A stretch of 64,000 bases of DNA from JBBBNV01 sp037137075 (GCF_037137075.1 NZ_JBBBNV010000006.1:1-64000), one strand, 5' to 3'. Shown: positions 1 through 8,248, counted from the stretch's first letter. Numbers and translations: made by a program. Notes: generated from the letters alone by a model not told the origin.

Positions 1-329
1 TATGTTCATCAAGTGTAACATAACCCTTGGTAAGATTGCCCTATTACCGTTGGAACTTTTGCGGAATCAAGCACTAGTACCACATTTGTAAGCCCCCGAT
101 AGGATTCCAAACAGGAATTATAAAAATCCGCAGCGGGATGTGCTATAATTAGCATCATCAAATTCGACAGCAATCGATTTTTTTCATAACCATGCTTGTA
201 GTCCGCTGCGCTCATCATCTGGCTTTAAATGGGCTTATCAGCAGGTTTCACCTAACGATAAGAAAACGCGCCTGTGGTTTATATAAACCGGTGCGCTTGT
301 CTGCGGCAAATTCGCGGAGGGGGATAGTT
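1..329. other. Upstream region without a convincing gene
   Basis: No supported gene is seen here. A 69-codon minus-strand frame (9-218) exists but has no ribosome binding site and no recognisable protein character. The stretch carries the probable promoter of the signalling operon (extended -10 at 141-149) and an untranslated leader of about 170 nt before the TTG start at 330. Confidence 0.5.
141..149 (+). promoter_or_regulatory. Extended -10 promoter element for the signalling operon
   Basis: TGCTATAAT is a perfect extended -10 (TGnTATAAT). No good -35 is visible, which is usual for this class. It lies about 180 bp before the chosen start of the first gene of the operon. Confidence 0.45.
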
Positions 330-1955
330 TTGCAGAAATATAGAGATTCCTTGCTGGCAAGCATACGCAATCAAATAGAGGCTTGGCTGCACCCACATGA
401 GGCTATACATCACGAGGAAGTTTGCAGATTCTTGCATTCTATCAAAGGGACCTCCGGCACGATTCAAATGCCAGTGCTGTCCGCCCTGTCGGGCAAGCTG
501 CTGCAGCAGGCCGAAGCCATGGCCATCGAAGCGTGGAAGCCGGATGATTTGCGGGCGTTTCTATTTCCTTTAATCAAGGAGACGTACGCCGCCCGTCAGC
601 ATCAGGACATTTTAACCACGGAGCATTCGATTGATGAGAGCGAAATTCCGGCTGATCAGCCGTTAGTTCTTATTTTAGATGATGATGCTACGCTGCTTCA
701 ATTCCTGAAGGAGGAGCTGGAGTCTCAGGGCTATTTTGTGATTGCAACCGTGAACCCGTATCAGGCGATTCATTATTTCCATGATTTATCCCCGGATTGC
801 CTGATTCTCGATTTAATCATTCCGGAAAAAAGCGGATTTGAAGTGATAGAGACGCTCAAGGAGCGCATCAGCAAAAGCTTCATCCCGACTACCGTGATCA
901 GTACGGATGTGAGCAGGGCTACCCGGCTCAAGGCTTTTGAAATGGGCGCGGACGATTTCCTGAACAAGCCGCTCGATGTCGAGGAACTGCTGGCGCGCAT
1001 GAAGCGGCAAATGCAAAAGAAAAGGCAGCTGGACAGCCTGCTCTTTATTGATGAGCTGACAGGGGCGCTAAACCGGAAATATTTCGATGAAGCCTATAAA
1101 CGCTTGTGCCATGAGCGGCAGCGGGTGAATAAAAATTTTTCTTTGGCGGTTATTGACCTGGACCGTTTCAAGCAGGTGAACGATGTGTACGGTCATCTGG
1201 TCGGGGATAAGGTGCTGGCCGGCTTTACCCAATTTCTGAAGGAAAATATCCGGGCGACCGATATTCTGATCCGGTATGGCGGGGAAGAATTCGTCATGCT
1301 TATGCCGCAAACGGGGGAACAGGACGCCAAGCTGCTGCTGGAGCGGCTTCTCGGCCAGTTCTCCCAAATCGATTTCGGCCAGGAGCCGGATTACCTGCGA
1401 GTAACGTTCTCCGCCGGGGTCGTAGAGGTGCTGGAGGCAGACCCGCTGTATTACCGGAAATGGCTGGAGGCCGCCGATTTTGCCCTGTACCAATCGAAGC
1501 AAAACGGGCGAAGCCGGATTGAAATCGGCAGCATCGGCATGGAGCTTACGCAGCCGGCCCGCAAGCTCAACATTGCGATTATTGATGATGACGCCATCGT
1601 TCGGGCGATGCTCCTGGAATGTCTGAAGGAGTCCATCGGTGCGATTATGCCGGTGGAGGTTCGGACTTATCGTGACGGGGAAATCTTTTTTGCGGACCCA
1701 TGGCATAGTCAGCGGAACCCATTCCTGGTCATCCTGGACGGTATTATGCCGAAGATGGACGGTCTGGAGGTGCTGGAACGAATTCGGGCGATGCCCGATT
1801 CGAACCAGTACTCGGTGATTATGCTGACCGGACGTTCTGAGGAAAACGATATTGTTCGCGCCCTGCAGCTCGGTGCGGACGATTATTTAACGAAGCCGTT
1901 CCGGATCGGCGAGCTTGAAGCGCGTGTGAAGCGTCTGCTGCGAAGATTGAAATAA
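330..1955 (+). CDS. HPt-REC-GGDEF-REC multidomain response regulator (diguanylate cyclase)
   Basis: Cytoplasmic signalling protein of 541 residues. Seen in order: an HPt domain with the phospho-accepting His36 in HSIKGTSG; a receiver domain (LILDDD, phospho-Asp in LILDLIIPEKSG, KP motif); a GGDEF domain with the active site GGEEF and, five residues before it, RATD, which fits the RxxD inhibitory site; and a second receiver (IIDDD, LDGIMPKMDG, TKPF). It should make cyclic di-GMP under phosphorelay control. The TTG start at 330 was chosen because GGAGGGGG precedes it at 317-324; the longer frame back to 192 lacks a site. Its stop overlaps the next reading frame. Domain calls are firm; activity is inferred. 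Confidence 0.88.
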   Translation: MQKYRDSLLASIRNQIEAWLHPHEAIHHEEVCRFLHSIKGTSGTIQMPVLSALSGKLLQQAEAMAIEAWKPDDLRAFLFPLIKETYAARQHQDILTTEHSIDESEIPADQPLVLILDDDATLLQFLKEELESQGYFVIATVNPYQAIHYFHDLSPDCLILDLIIPEKSGFEVIETLKERISKSFIPTTVISTDVSRATRLKAFEMGADDFLNKPLDVEELLARMKRQMQKKRQLDSLLFIDELTGALNRKYFDEAYKRLCHERQRVNKNFSLAVIDLDRFKQVNDVYGHLVGDKVLAGFTQFLKENIRATDILIRYGGEEFVMLMPQTGEQDAKLLLERLLGQFSQIDFGQEPDYLRVTFSAGVVEVLEADPLYYRKWLEAADFALYQSKQNGRSRIEIGSIGMELTQPARKLNIAIIDDDAIVRAMLLECLKESIGAIMPVEVRTYRDGEIFFADPWHSQRNPFLVILDGIMPKMDGLEVLERIRAMPDSNQYSVIMLTGRSEENDIVRALQLGADDYLTKPFRIGELEARVKRLLRRLK

Positions 1956-1981
1956 TGCCTGTAGAAAGGTTGGTTTATGAA

Positions 1982-2344
1982 GTGGCAAAGCTGTTGCTTG
2001 CGGAAGATGAAGCGGTGCTGCGTATGCTGGTAGCGGATACGCTGGAGGATGAAGGGTATGATCTGGACGTCGCTTGCGACGGGGAGGAGGCGCTGGAGGC
2101 CATTTGCTCCGGCAGCTACGATTTAATTATTTTGGACTATATGATGCCCAAGCTCACCGGGCTTGATGTCATTACGAGGGTGCGGGAAATGCCGGACAAG
2201 CACAATGTCAAAATATTAATGCTGTCCGCCAAAAGCCAGCATAAGGAGCAGGAGCGCGTAAGACATGCAGGCGCCGACGATTTTATGTCGAAGCCGTTTA
2301 GTCCTCTGGAGCTGGTGCGAAAAATAGGGGATATGCTGGCATGA
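1982..2344 (+). CDS. Stand-alone CheY-like response regulator
   Basis: Single receiver domain: acidic pair AEDE near the N-terminus, phospho-Asp in LIILDYMMPKLTG, switch Ser in MLSAKS and Lys in SKPFSP. There is no output domain, so it probably acts as a phosphate shuttle or sink between the hybrid kinase downstream and the HPt/GGDEF protein upstream. A GTG start at 1982 gives the typical beginning (M)AKLLLAEDE with GAAAGG at 1964-1969. An ATG at 1955 overlapping the upstream stop (TAATG) is the alternative and would add nine residues. The 3' end overlaps the kinase start (ATGA). Confidence 0.85.
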   Translation: MAKLLLAEDEAVLRMLVADTLEDEGYDLDVACDGEEALEAICSGSYDLIILDYMMPKLTGLDVITRVREMPDKHNVKILMLSAKSQHKEQERVRHAGADDFMSKPFSPLELVRKIGDMLA

Positions 2345-5217
2345 GCAACCTCGTCAATCCGTTTCGAAAAAGCCTGATGATGCGCTTTATGGGCATGATG
2401 ATTACGTTCTTGCTGCTCGTTCTGGCAGGTGCCGGGGTTTTGTATTTCAAGGAGCAGAGCGAGCATGAGCGGTTCCGTACGCTGAACGGCGAGCTTAGGG
2501 AAAAGCAGCGGCTGGTCGAGAGCATTGCGAATCATGCGAACGGTATTTTTTTCCGTGCGCGCGGATTTTACGCCTTTCAGAGTGAAGAGGAATACAAATT
2601 GATTTTTGCGGAAAAGGCGGAGCTGGAGCAAACTATTGCCACCTATAAGCAGTACCGAATGAACCCGGAGGAGCAGCAGCTTGTCCGCTTCGTGGAGTCG
2701 TTCTTCCAGCGATATTTCGCCGAAACGCTGCCGCAGGCGGTCATATATGTGCGTGCAAATGATGATGAGGGTCTGCGCAAGCTGGCCGGGCAGGGCATGA
2801 TTGAGGAGGTCAACAACTTCATTCGGGACGCCCGAGCCTTTAACCGGACGAACCAGATGAAGCTGGATGAAGGCGAAGCTATGTTTGCCGAACGGATGAA
2901 GGCGCAGAACTTCCAGTACGTGTTGTATCTTATTTTGATTATGACCTTTTTATTTTTGATGATGATTAAGACCGCCCGGGATTTCGGCATGCCGCTCGGC
3001 AGACTTTCGGCAAGCGCGAGCGCCTTTGCCCTTGGACGTGTCGAGAAGATACGCTATACGGACCGGGCGGATGAAATCGGACTGCTGGCCCGTTCGCTGG
3101 AAGCGATGATGATCCAGATTCAGACCAAGGAAGAAGAGCTCGTCGCCCAGAACGAAGAGCTGCAGGCCCAGCAGGATGAGCTGCAAATGCAGCAGGAGGA
3201 GCTGACCGAGGCGCTCTTTAAAATGGAGGAGAACGAGCAGGACCTGCAGAGGCGCAACCGGTTTATTCGTTCCATCTCTACCACCTTAAACCGGCAGGAT
3301 CTGCTTAAAAGCATCATTTTAAACATGGTGGAGCTGATGAAGGCTGATAAGGGCATGATTCTCCTGCTCGGGGCAAAGCGCGACTATGCTTCGTTCGGTC
3401 TGTCGGAGGAAGCGATAGGACAGTTTATGTCCACGTATGAGGACGGTGTCCTGCCCCGCATTGAGGAAAGCAGCCATCCTTACACGCTGAAAAGGGCTGC
3501 CTCCGCCTCCGAACGCGGATATCATCTGGAACCAGCCTATGTAAGCGACATATTCGTTCCGGTGCTGGATGCCGGAGGAAATCTGATTGCACTTGTGGTG
3601 CTGACCCGGATGAGCCTGGATTTCTCCGGGAAGGACGAAGCGGAGGGAGCGGCCTTTGCAAAGCAAATTGCCCTGTCGCTGGAGAAGCTGGACATGTATG
3701 AAAAGGCGGAAGGCCAGCGTGAGCTGACACAGGATATGCTGGATACGATTCAAGTCGGGGTGCAGCTGATTGACCGGAATGGAACGACGATCCAGGTTAA
3801 CTCCAGCTGGAAGCAGATGATGGGCTACGAATGGGAAACCGGTCCGGCAGTCAACTTGACATTGGAGCAGCTGGATGCCCGAATACATTCTTTGGTCAAA
3901 CATGCAGAGGCGCTTCAGCAGTATATTCTCGATCTTGTTGAGGGGCGGGGGACCGGGCGGGAGCGCCTGATTTATGAGATGACAGCTCCGCAGCCGCGTG
4001 TTGTCCAAATCTACAGCGAGCCGCTGTATACCGGAGATGAGCACGTAGGGATGCTGCTTGTGCATCGTGACATTACCAAAGAATATGAGGCCGACCAGCT
4101 GAAATCGGAGTTTGTCAGTACGGTCAGCCATGAGCTGCGGACACCGCTGGCGAGCGTTCTCGGCTTTGCCGAGCTGCTGCTGCATAAACAGCTTACACCG
4201 GAAAGACAAAAGAAATACATCGGGACGATTCATCAGGAAGCAAACCGGCTCACTTCCCTCATTAATAACTTCCTGGATCTCCAGCGGATGGAGTCGCGCA
4301 AGCAGACGTATGATTTCAGCATGATGAATATGGCGGATGCCATTCGGGAAACCATGGAGCTGCAGCGTGTGAACGCGCCGAATCACCGGTTTGAATTCAA
4401 GCCCGGCCTGGAGGATGCGCATGTGAATGCCGATCCGGATAAAATGAAGCAGGTGCTGATGAATGTGATCGGCAATGCGATCAAATATTCACCGGATGGC
4501 GGTACAGTGTCTGTTCAATTGAGACGCGAGGACGCCAACTTATGCATTGACATAACGGACGAGGGTTTAGGAATTCCGGCGGAGGCGCTGCCGAAGCTGT
4601 TTCACAAATTTTATCGGGTGGATAACTCGGATCGCCGGGAGATTGGCGGAACGGGGCTGGGGCTTGCCATTGTGAAGGAAATTATGAACATTCACGGCGG
4701 AGACGTCAAGGCGTCGTCGGTGTACGGGCAAGGCAGCACCTTTACGCTGCTGCTGCCGCTGGCCGGTCCGGCCTATGAGTCAATGGCATTGGCCGCACAA
4801 TCGGCAGCCCAGGGCAAGGGTCCGGTCTACATTGTCGAGGACGATGCGAGCTTGTCCGATCTGCTGGCGGAGGAATTGACGGAGAGCGGCTATCATGTCG
4901 TTCAGTTTGCCCGGGGCGAAGAGGCGCTAAAGGCGATGTCGGAGACGGTTCCCGCAGCCGTTGTGCTGGATCTGGTGCTGGCTCACGGCATGAGCGGCTG
5001 GGCTGTCATTGAACAGATGAAGCATAGTGATTTGCTGAAGCATGTGCCGATTTTGGTTTCCAGCGCTTTTGAAGAAAAAGAGCGGGCTCAGGATCTCGGG
5101 GCCAGAGGGTACCTGGTCAAGCCGTATCAGCCGCATAAGCTGTCCAAAGCGCTGCTGAGGATCATGGCGGATGAAAGTGTGCAAGGCCCGATTTATGTGC
5201 CGGAATCGATAAGCTGA
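2341..5217 (+). CDS. Hybrid sensor histidine kinase (TM-HAMP-GAF-PAS-HisKA-HATPase-REC)
   Basis: Membrane-bound hybrid kinase of 958 residues. Two membrane segments (about 15-36 and 195-212) bracket a roughly 160-residue extracellular helical sensor. HAMP, a Gln/Glu-rich coiled coil (about 255-300), a GAF-like region, a PAS domain (about 465-580), HisKA with the phospho-His in VSHELRTPL, an HATPase with N (NAIKYS), G1 (DEGLGIP) and G2 (GGTGLGLAIV) boxes, and a C-terminal receiver with LDLVLAHGMSG follow. The long coiled coil resembles chemotaxis-type sensors. ATGA overlap with the preceding receiver gene indicates one mRNA for all three proteins. The signal sensed is unknown. Confidence 0.9.
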   Translation: MSNLVNPFRKSLMMRFMGMMITFLLLVLAGAGVLYFKEQSEHERFRTLNGELREKQRLVESIANHANGIFFRARGFYAFQSEEEYKLIFAEKAELEQTIATYKQYRMNPEEQQLVRFVESFFQRYFAETLPQAVIYVRANDDEGLRKLAGQGMIEEVNNFIRDARAFNRTNQMKLDEGEAMFAERMKAQNFQYVLYLILIMTFLFLMMIKTARDFGMPLGRLSASASAFALGRVEKIRYTDRADEIGLLARSLEAMMIQIQTKEEELVAQNEELQAQQDELQMQQEELTEALFKMEENEQDLQRRNRFIRSISTTLNRQDLLKSIILNMVELMKADKGMILLLGAKRDYASFGLSEEAIGQFMSTYEDGVLPRIEESSHPYTLKRAASASERGYHLEPAYVSDIFVPVLDAGGNLIALVVLTRMSLDFSGKDEAEGAAFAKQIALSLEKLDMYEKAEGQRELTQDMLDTIQVGVQLIDRNGTTIQVNSSWKQMMGYEWETGPAVNLTLEQLDARIHSLVKHAEALQQYILDLVEGRGTGRERLIYEMTAPQPRVVQIYSEPLYTGDEHVGMLLVHRDITKEYEADQLKSEFVSTVSHELRTPLASVLGFAELLLHKQLTPERQKKYIGTIHQEANRLTSLINNFLDLQRMESRKQTYDFSMMNMADAIRETMELQRVNAPNHRFEFKPGLEDAHVNADPDKMKQVLMNVIGNAIKYSPDGGTVSVQLRREDANLCIDITDEGLGIPAEALPKLFHKFYRVDNSDRREIGGTGLGLAIVKEIMNIHGGDVKASSVYGQGSTFTLLLPLAGPAYESMALAAQSAAQGKGPVYIVEDDASLSDLLAEELTESGYHVVQFARGEEALKAMSETVPAAVVLDLVLAHGMSGWAVIEQMKHSDLLKHVPILVSSAFEEKERAQDLGARGYLVKPYQPHKLSKALLRIMADESVQGPIYVPESIS

Positions 5218-5225
5218 ACCCATAA

Positions 5226-5290
5226 GAAAGGGAGCCCGCGGGGGCTCCCTTTCTACAACCAGCCGTAGCTCGAGCCGGCTTTTTTATTTT
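5226..5290. terminator. Double hairpin, probably bidirectional terminator
   Basis: A 12-bp perfect stem at 5226-5237/5242-5253 (GAAAGGGAGCCC arm) is followed by a weaker AGCCG/CGGCT stem at 5261-5280 that runs straight into TTTTTATTTTT. It ends the signalling operon and sits between convergent genes, so it can also stop transcription of doxX. Confidence 0.8.
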
Positions 5291-5302
5291 TCACGAACGG
5301 TT

Positions 5303-5866
5303 CTAATCGACGCGGGTGGTGTGAGTTTTATGACTTGCTTTACCGCCCCAAGGTGTGCCCAGCAGCGGAAGCGCCCAGCGATCCAGACCATACCAGCCAG
5401 CGTTTTTCCAGGCTAATACGAGCCAAGTGGCAAGAATAAACAGCAGCGGGTTTGTGCTGAGTGTTCCGGCGAACAAAAAGCTGACGTTCATAATGGCGCC
5501 GAAGAATGCCGCAATTCCGGTAAGGAGACCCAAAATCAGGCCCAGTCCGACCAGCAGCTCGCCGAAAGCGACCATATAGGCAAAAATCTTGGCATTGGGA
5601 AGCACGAAGCTTTCCAGAAACCCTGCATACCAGCCGGTAACATCCTTGCCTGACTCAGCCTTGGCCAGCGCGCCCTTGACGAAGCTCTGCAGGGCCGAGC
5701 CTGCGTTGTCTCCCGTCCATGCCGGGCTGGTCACTTTTTTCCAGCCTGCCGTAATCCACGCATAGCCAAGGTACAAGCGGATAACGAGCCAGATGAGCCC
5801 CGCTCTTGTACTGCTGAATAAAAAGCGGGATACCGGATTTTCCGGAATGTGAATTTCTTTTTGCAT
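5303..5866 (-). CDS. DoxX family membrane protein
   Basis: 187-residue integral membrane protein. About four hydrophobic helices are visible, with the DoxX-type pattern LYLGYAWITAGWKKV near the N-terminus and FGELLVGLGLILGLLTG in the middle. DoxX/DoxD relatives include a subunit of archaeal thiosulfate:quinone oxidoreductase and bacterial redox-linked membrane proteins; the substrate here cannot be told. GGGGAGG lies seven bases before the ATG. An exact TGTGA-N6-TCACA box centred about 42 bp before the inferred transcription start suggests activation by an FNR- or CRP-type regulator. It is single-gene and convergent with the kinase operon. Confidence 0.85.
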   Translation of the reverse strand: MQKEIHIPENPVSRFLFSSTRAGLIWLVIRLYLGYAWITAGWKKVTSPAWTGDNAGSALQSFVKGALAKAESGKDVTGWYAGFLESFVLPNAKIFAYMVAFGELLVGLGLILGLLTGIAAFFGAIMNVSFLFAGTLSTNPLLFILATWLVLAWKNAGWYGLDRWALPLLGTPWGGKASHKTHTTRVD

Positions 5867-5927
5867 ATGAACAACTACCTCCCCATAAATGAACGCCTGA
5901 ACAACGGCTTCTTCTCTCTTATCGTTT

Positions 5928-5971
5928 ATTATAGGCGTAGACAGGTTACATTTGATGTGATATTTATCACA
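5928..5971 (-). promoter_or_regulatory. FNR/CRP-type box and promoter of doxX
   Basis: TGTGATATTTATCACA at 5956-5971 is an exact TGTGA-N6-TCACA palindrome. On the minus strand TATAAT follows at 5933-5928. With a start about seven bases beyond the -10, the box centre falls near -42, the classical class II activator position of Bacillus Fnr and of CRP. The box is seen; the factor is inferred. Confidence 0.7.
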
Positions 5972-6011
5972 CCCTGTACAGTAATTACAATTCTGGCTGT
6001 TGCCTGACAGG

Positions 6012-6040
6012 GTGGACTTCTTGGGGACATTTGGTACAAT
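6012..6040 (+). promoter_or_regulatory. Sigma-A type promoter of the kht operon
   Basis: GTGGAC at 6012-6017 and TACAAT at 6035-6040 are separated by exactly 17 bp. It is the best promoter upstream of khtT and implies an untranslated or partly translated leader of more than 300 nt. Confidence 0.5.
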
Positions 6041-6048
6041 GAGGGGGA

Positions 6049-6080
6049 GGCTTCTACAGAACGGAAGCCTTCTTTATTTT
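6049..6080 (+). other. Hairpin with U-rich tail at the very 5' end of the kht leader
   Basis: GGCTTC (6049-6054) pairs with GAAGCC (6064-6069), followed by TTCTTTATTTT. It has the shape of a small intrinsic terminator but sits only a few bases after the predicted transcription start, so it may instead be a 5' stabilising or regulatory hairpin. Confidence 0.4.
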
Positions 6081-6100
6081 GGATAAAGGGAGGAAGCAGC

Positions 6101-6178
6101 ATGATGAAGACACAGCACCGCAGCAGCATGAAAGTGCGCAGGCCGCAAATAGGAGGTGATATCTACTATGAACCATAG
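6101..6178 (+). CDS. Possible 25-residue leader peptide
   Basis: A short frame beginning MMKTQHRSSMK and ending IYYEP, with AAAGGGAGGAA just upstream at good spacing. It ends after the start codon of the next small frame (6168), so the two would be translationally coupled. Rich in Lys/Arg/Gln, no known family. It could be a regulatory upstream frame of the kht operon or simply chance. Confidence 0.3.
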   Translation: MMKTQHRSSMKVRRPQIGGDIYYEP

Positions 6179-6377
6179 CCAAGCGTGGATGAAAACGATG
6201 AAGCGAATGGACGGGTCTCCGTCAGATTGGCATAGCGCAGCTAGAAAGCGGTTTCATTATTATTCTCCGAACGGCATGAAGCGCCCCCTGACGGGCGGCC
6301 TGCTTGATGCTACTCCTCCGGCTGCAGCGCGATTGAAGCAGCCGCCTTCTTTTTGCGAAAGGAGGGAATTCCAATGA
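6168..6377 (+). CDS. 69-residue small protein or leader frame crossing the kht attenuator
   Basis: The start ATG at 6168 is preceded by AGGAGGTGAT (6151-6160), the strongest Shine-Dalgarno in this area. The product starts MNHSQAWMKTMKRMDG, is basic and belongs to no family I recognise; it occupies the place of khtS in the Bacillus subtilis khtSTU operon but shows no similarity I can see. The second half of the frame runs through the terminator-like hairpin and over the start codon of khtT, so translation would directly affect the hairpin. It is as likely a regulatory leader frame as a functional protein. Confidence 0.4.
   Translation: MNHSQAWMKTMKRMDGSPSDWHSAARKRFHYYSPNGMKRPLTGGLLDATPPAAARLKQPPSFCERREFQ
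6282..6354 (+). terminator. Putative attenuator of khtTU
   Basis: GGCGGcCTGCTT (6294-6305) pairs with AAGCAGCCGCC (6336-6346), leaving one bulge, and is followed by TTCTTTTT: a complete intrinsic terminator 20 bp before the khtT start. The GGGCG of its 5' arm can alternatively pair with CGCCC at 6282-6286, giving a mutually exclusive structure. That arrangement is typical of attenuators and riboswitch expression platforms. The ligand or mechanism is not known. Confidence 0.6.
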
Positions 6378-6868
6378 ACCTCAAAGAAATCGATCTCCCC
6401 GGCATTGGCCGGAAATATTCCTTGATTACCGAAGCAGGCGATCATCTGGTCGTTATTGTACACAACGATGAGCGCCGGGAGCTGTATCATATGAATGCCG
6501 ACGATCCTGATGAAGTGCAGTCGGTCCTCACGCTGGACGATGAGGAAGCCCGCGTGCTTTCTTCCATTATTGGCGGAATGACCTATAAGCCCAAGGCGCT
6601 GGAGCAGCTGGAAATGGTGCTGGACGGCCTAATCATTGAATGGATTCGGGTTGATACCCGGTTTCAATGCATCGGCAGGCCGATCGGCGAACTGAATATC
6701 CGGCAAAAGACCGGAGCAACCATTATTGCGGTGCAGGACAAAAGCCGAACGACGCACATTAGTCCCGGGCCGGATCACATCTTCACTGCCGGAGCAACGG
6801 TTGTTGTTGCCGGCGAACGGACGCAGCTGTCCAAGCTGAAGCAGCTGCTTCTGGACGGCGGTCGATAG
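6374..6868 (+). CDS. khtT: Regulatory subunit of potassium/proton antiporter, KhtT-like (RCK_C/TrkA-C)
   Basis: 164-residue cytoplasmic protein with a C-terminal RCK_C/TrkA-C domain (about 75-160, IGRPIGELNIRQKTGATII is typical). In B. subtilis KhtT binds cyclic di-AMP and nucleotides and gates the KhtU antiporter; the same role is inferred here from order and family. The ATG at 6374 with GAAAGGAGGG upstream is preferred over the longer frame from 6353. The gene stops three bases before khtU. Expression is probably controlled by the attenuator immediately upstream. Confidence 0.82.
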   Translation: MNLKEIDLPGIGRKYSLITEAGDHLVVIVHNDERRELYHMNADDPDEVQSVLTLDDEEARVLSSIIGGMTYKPKALEQLEMVLDGLIIEWIRVDTRFQCIGRPIGELNIRQKTGATIIAVQDKSRTTHISPGPDHIFTAGATVVVAGERTQLSKLKQLLLDGGR

Positions 6869-6871
6869 CCG

Positions 6872-8086
6872 ATGGATACGATTATTTTTGAGGTCGGTCT
6901 GGCGCTGGTTTTAATTACGCTGGTCGCTTTTTTGTCCGCTAAGCTGCGGTTCTCGGTCATTCCCTTTTATATTTTGATTGGAATGGCTGTCGGGCCGCAT
7001 GCCCCTCATTTCTGGATTATAGATTTGCGTTTCATTGAAAGCTCCGCCGTTATCGATTTTATGGGGCGGCTTGGCATTTTGTTTCTATTGTTTTATTTGG
7101 GGCTGGAGTTTTCCGTCGCGAGGCTGCTTAAATCAGGCAAGACGATCGTTGTGGGCGGCCTGTGCTATGTCGCGCTTAACTTCGCTTCAGGTCTCCTGCT
7201 CAGCTGGATGATGGGGCTTCCGCTGAAAGAGATGCTTGTGGTGTGCGGGATTATGACCAGCTCCTCGACAGCCATTGTGGCCAAGGTGCTCGTTGATTTG
7301 AAGCGGACAGCCAATCCGGAGACAGAAATTATTATGGGCATGATTATGTTCGACGATTTGTTTATCGCGATTCATATTTCGATTTTGTCCGGATTGCTGC
7401 TGAGCGGGGCAACCTCGCTTACGGGGGTTCTGCTGGTTGCATTATCAGCCTTTTTGTTCATTGTGCTGTTTCTCGTTATCGGGAGAAGGCTGGTTAAGCA
7501 TGTGGATAAGGCGCTCAGTGTGCCTTCCTCCGAGCTCTTCCTGCTTACGGTTATGACGCTGCTGTTTCTCGTAGCGGGCTTCTCGGAAACACTTCATGTC
7601 GCAGAGGCCATCGGCGCCTTGATGATTGGCCTGGTGCTGGGGGAATCAGCTCATGTGAAGCGGATTGAGCATTTTGTCATGCCGTTCCGCGATTTTTTCG
7701 GCGCATTGTTTTTTTTCAGCTTCGGTTTAACGATCGAGCCGACGGCGCTGGGAGGGGCTGTCCTGATGGCGGTCCTTGCTGTCATCCTGACACTCCTGTG
7801 CAACCTGTTTGCCGGGTTTATCGCAGGCCGGCTTTCCGGCGTATCACCGCGTGCCTCGTTAAACGTAGGCTTCACCCTAGTGTCGCGGGGCGAATTCTCT
7901 ATTATTATGGCTAATCTGGGCAAAGCCGGCGGATTGCTGCCCGCGATTCAGTCCTTTGCCGTGCTTTATGTACTGCTGCTCGCGATACTCGGCCCGCTGC
8001 TGGCGAAGGAATCCAAAGGAATATACGGGATTTACGAGCGGTTGACGAAGCGGAAACGAGCCAAGGATGAGACGGGGAGCGGATAA
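6872..8086 (+). CDS. khtU: Potassium/proton antiporter membrane subunit, KhtU-like (CPA2)
   Basis: 404-residue CPA2 family antiporter with about 12 hydrophobic helices. Typical CPA2 segments are visible: the LGLEFS stretch near residue 80, the MFDDLFIAIH motif with paired acidic residues (about 160), and ARASLNVGFTLVSRGEFSI-like sequence near 335-350 (here PRASLNVGFTLVSRGEF). It lacks an RCK domain of its own, consistent with a separate regulatory subunit encoded just before. It exports potassium in exchange for protons, protecting against high potassium and alkaline pH. Confidence 0.85.
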   Translation: MDTIIFEVGLALVLITLVAFLSAKLRFSVIPFYILIGMAVGPHAPHFWIIDLRFIESSAVIDFMGRLGILFLLFYLGLEFSVARLLKSGKTIVVGGLCYVALNFASGLLLSWMMGLPLKEMLVVCGIMTSSSTAIVAKVLVDLKRTANPETEIIMGMIMFDDLFIAIHISILSGLLLSGATSLTGVLLVALSAFLFIVLFLVIGRRLVKHVDKALSVPSSELFLLTVMTLLFLVAGFSETLHVAEAIGALMIGLVLGESAHVKRIEHFVMPFRDFFGALFFFSFGLTIEPTALGGAVLMAVLAVILTLLCNLFAGFIAGRLSGVSPRASLNVGFTLVSRGEFSIIMANLGKAGGLLPAIQSFAVLYVLLLAILGPLLAKESKGIYGIYERLTKRKRAKDETGSG

Positions 8087-8131
8087 GCCGCAGTCATGTT
8101 TTGCCGTAAGGCGGAATTGAAAATGAAAGAA

Positions 8132-8248
8132 GAAGAACCTCCAGGTCACAGAAAAGGTATGCTGCCCTTTAGCAGTCTGTGTTAAGCAATGACACTCATG
8201 GCATGCTTAACAAGGGGAGCCTATCTAGAGTGAGCATGGAGGTTCTTC
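8132..8248. repeat. Nested long-range inverted repeat between convergent genes
   Basis: Outer arms GAAGAACCTCCA (8132-8143) and TGGAGGTTCTTC (8237-8248) are perfect 12-bp inverted repeats. Inside lie CCCTT/AAGGG and a perfect TGTTAAGCA/TGCTTAACA pair (8180-8188/8204-8212). The whole 117 bp can fold as one long interrupted hairpin. It lies in the 240-bp gap between khtU and the oxygenase gene. It might be a terminator or a small palindromic mobile element. Confidence 0.6.

Noticed and set aside
9..218. 69-codon minus-strand frame at the window edge
   Set aside because: No ribosome binding site, promoter or recognisable protein pattern; it overlaps the promoter of the signalling operon.
6040..6360. 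Assignment of the kht leader to a known riboswitch class (ydaO, yybP-ykoY)
   Set aside because: The conserved core sequences of those classes as I know them are not present; only the expression-platform-like terminator is supported.
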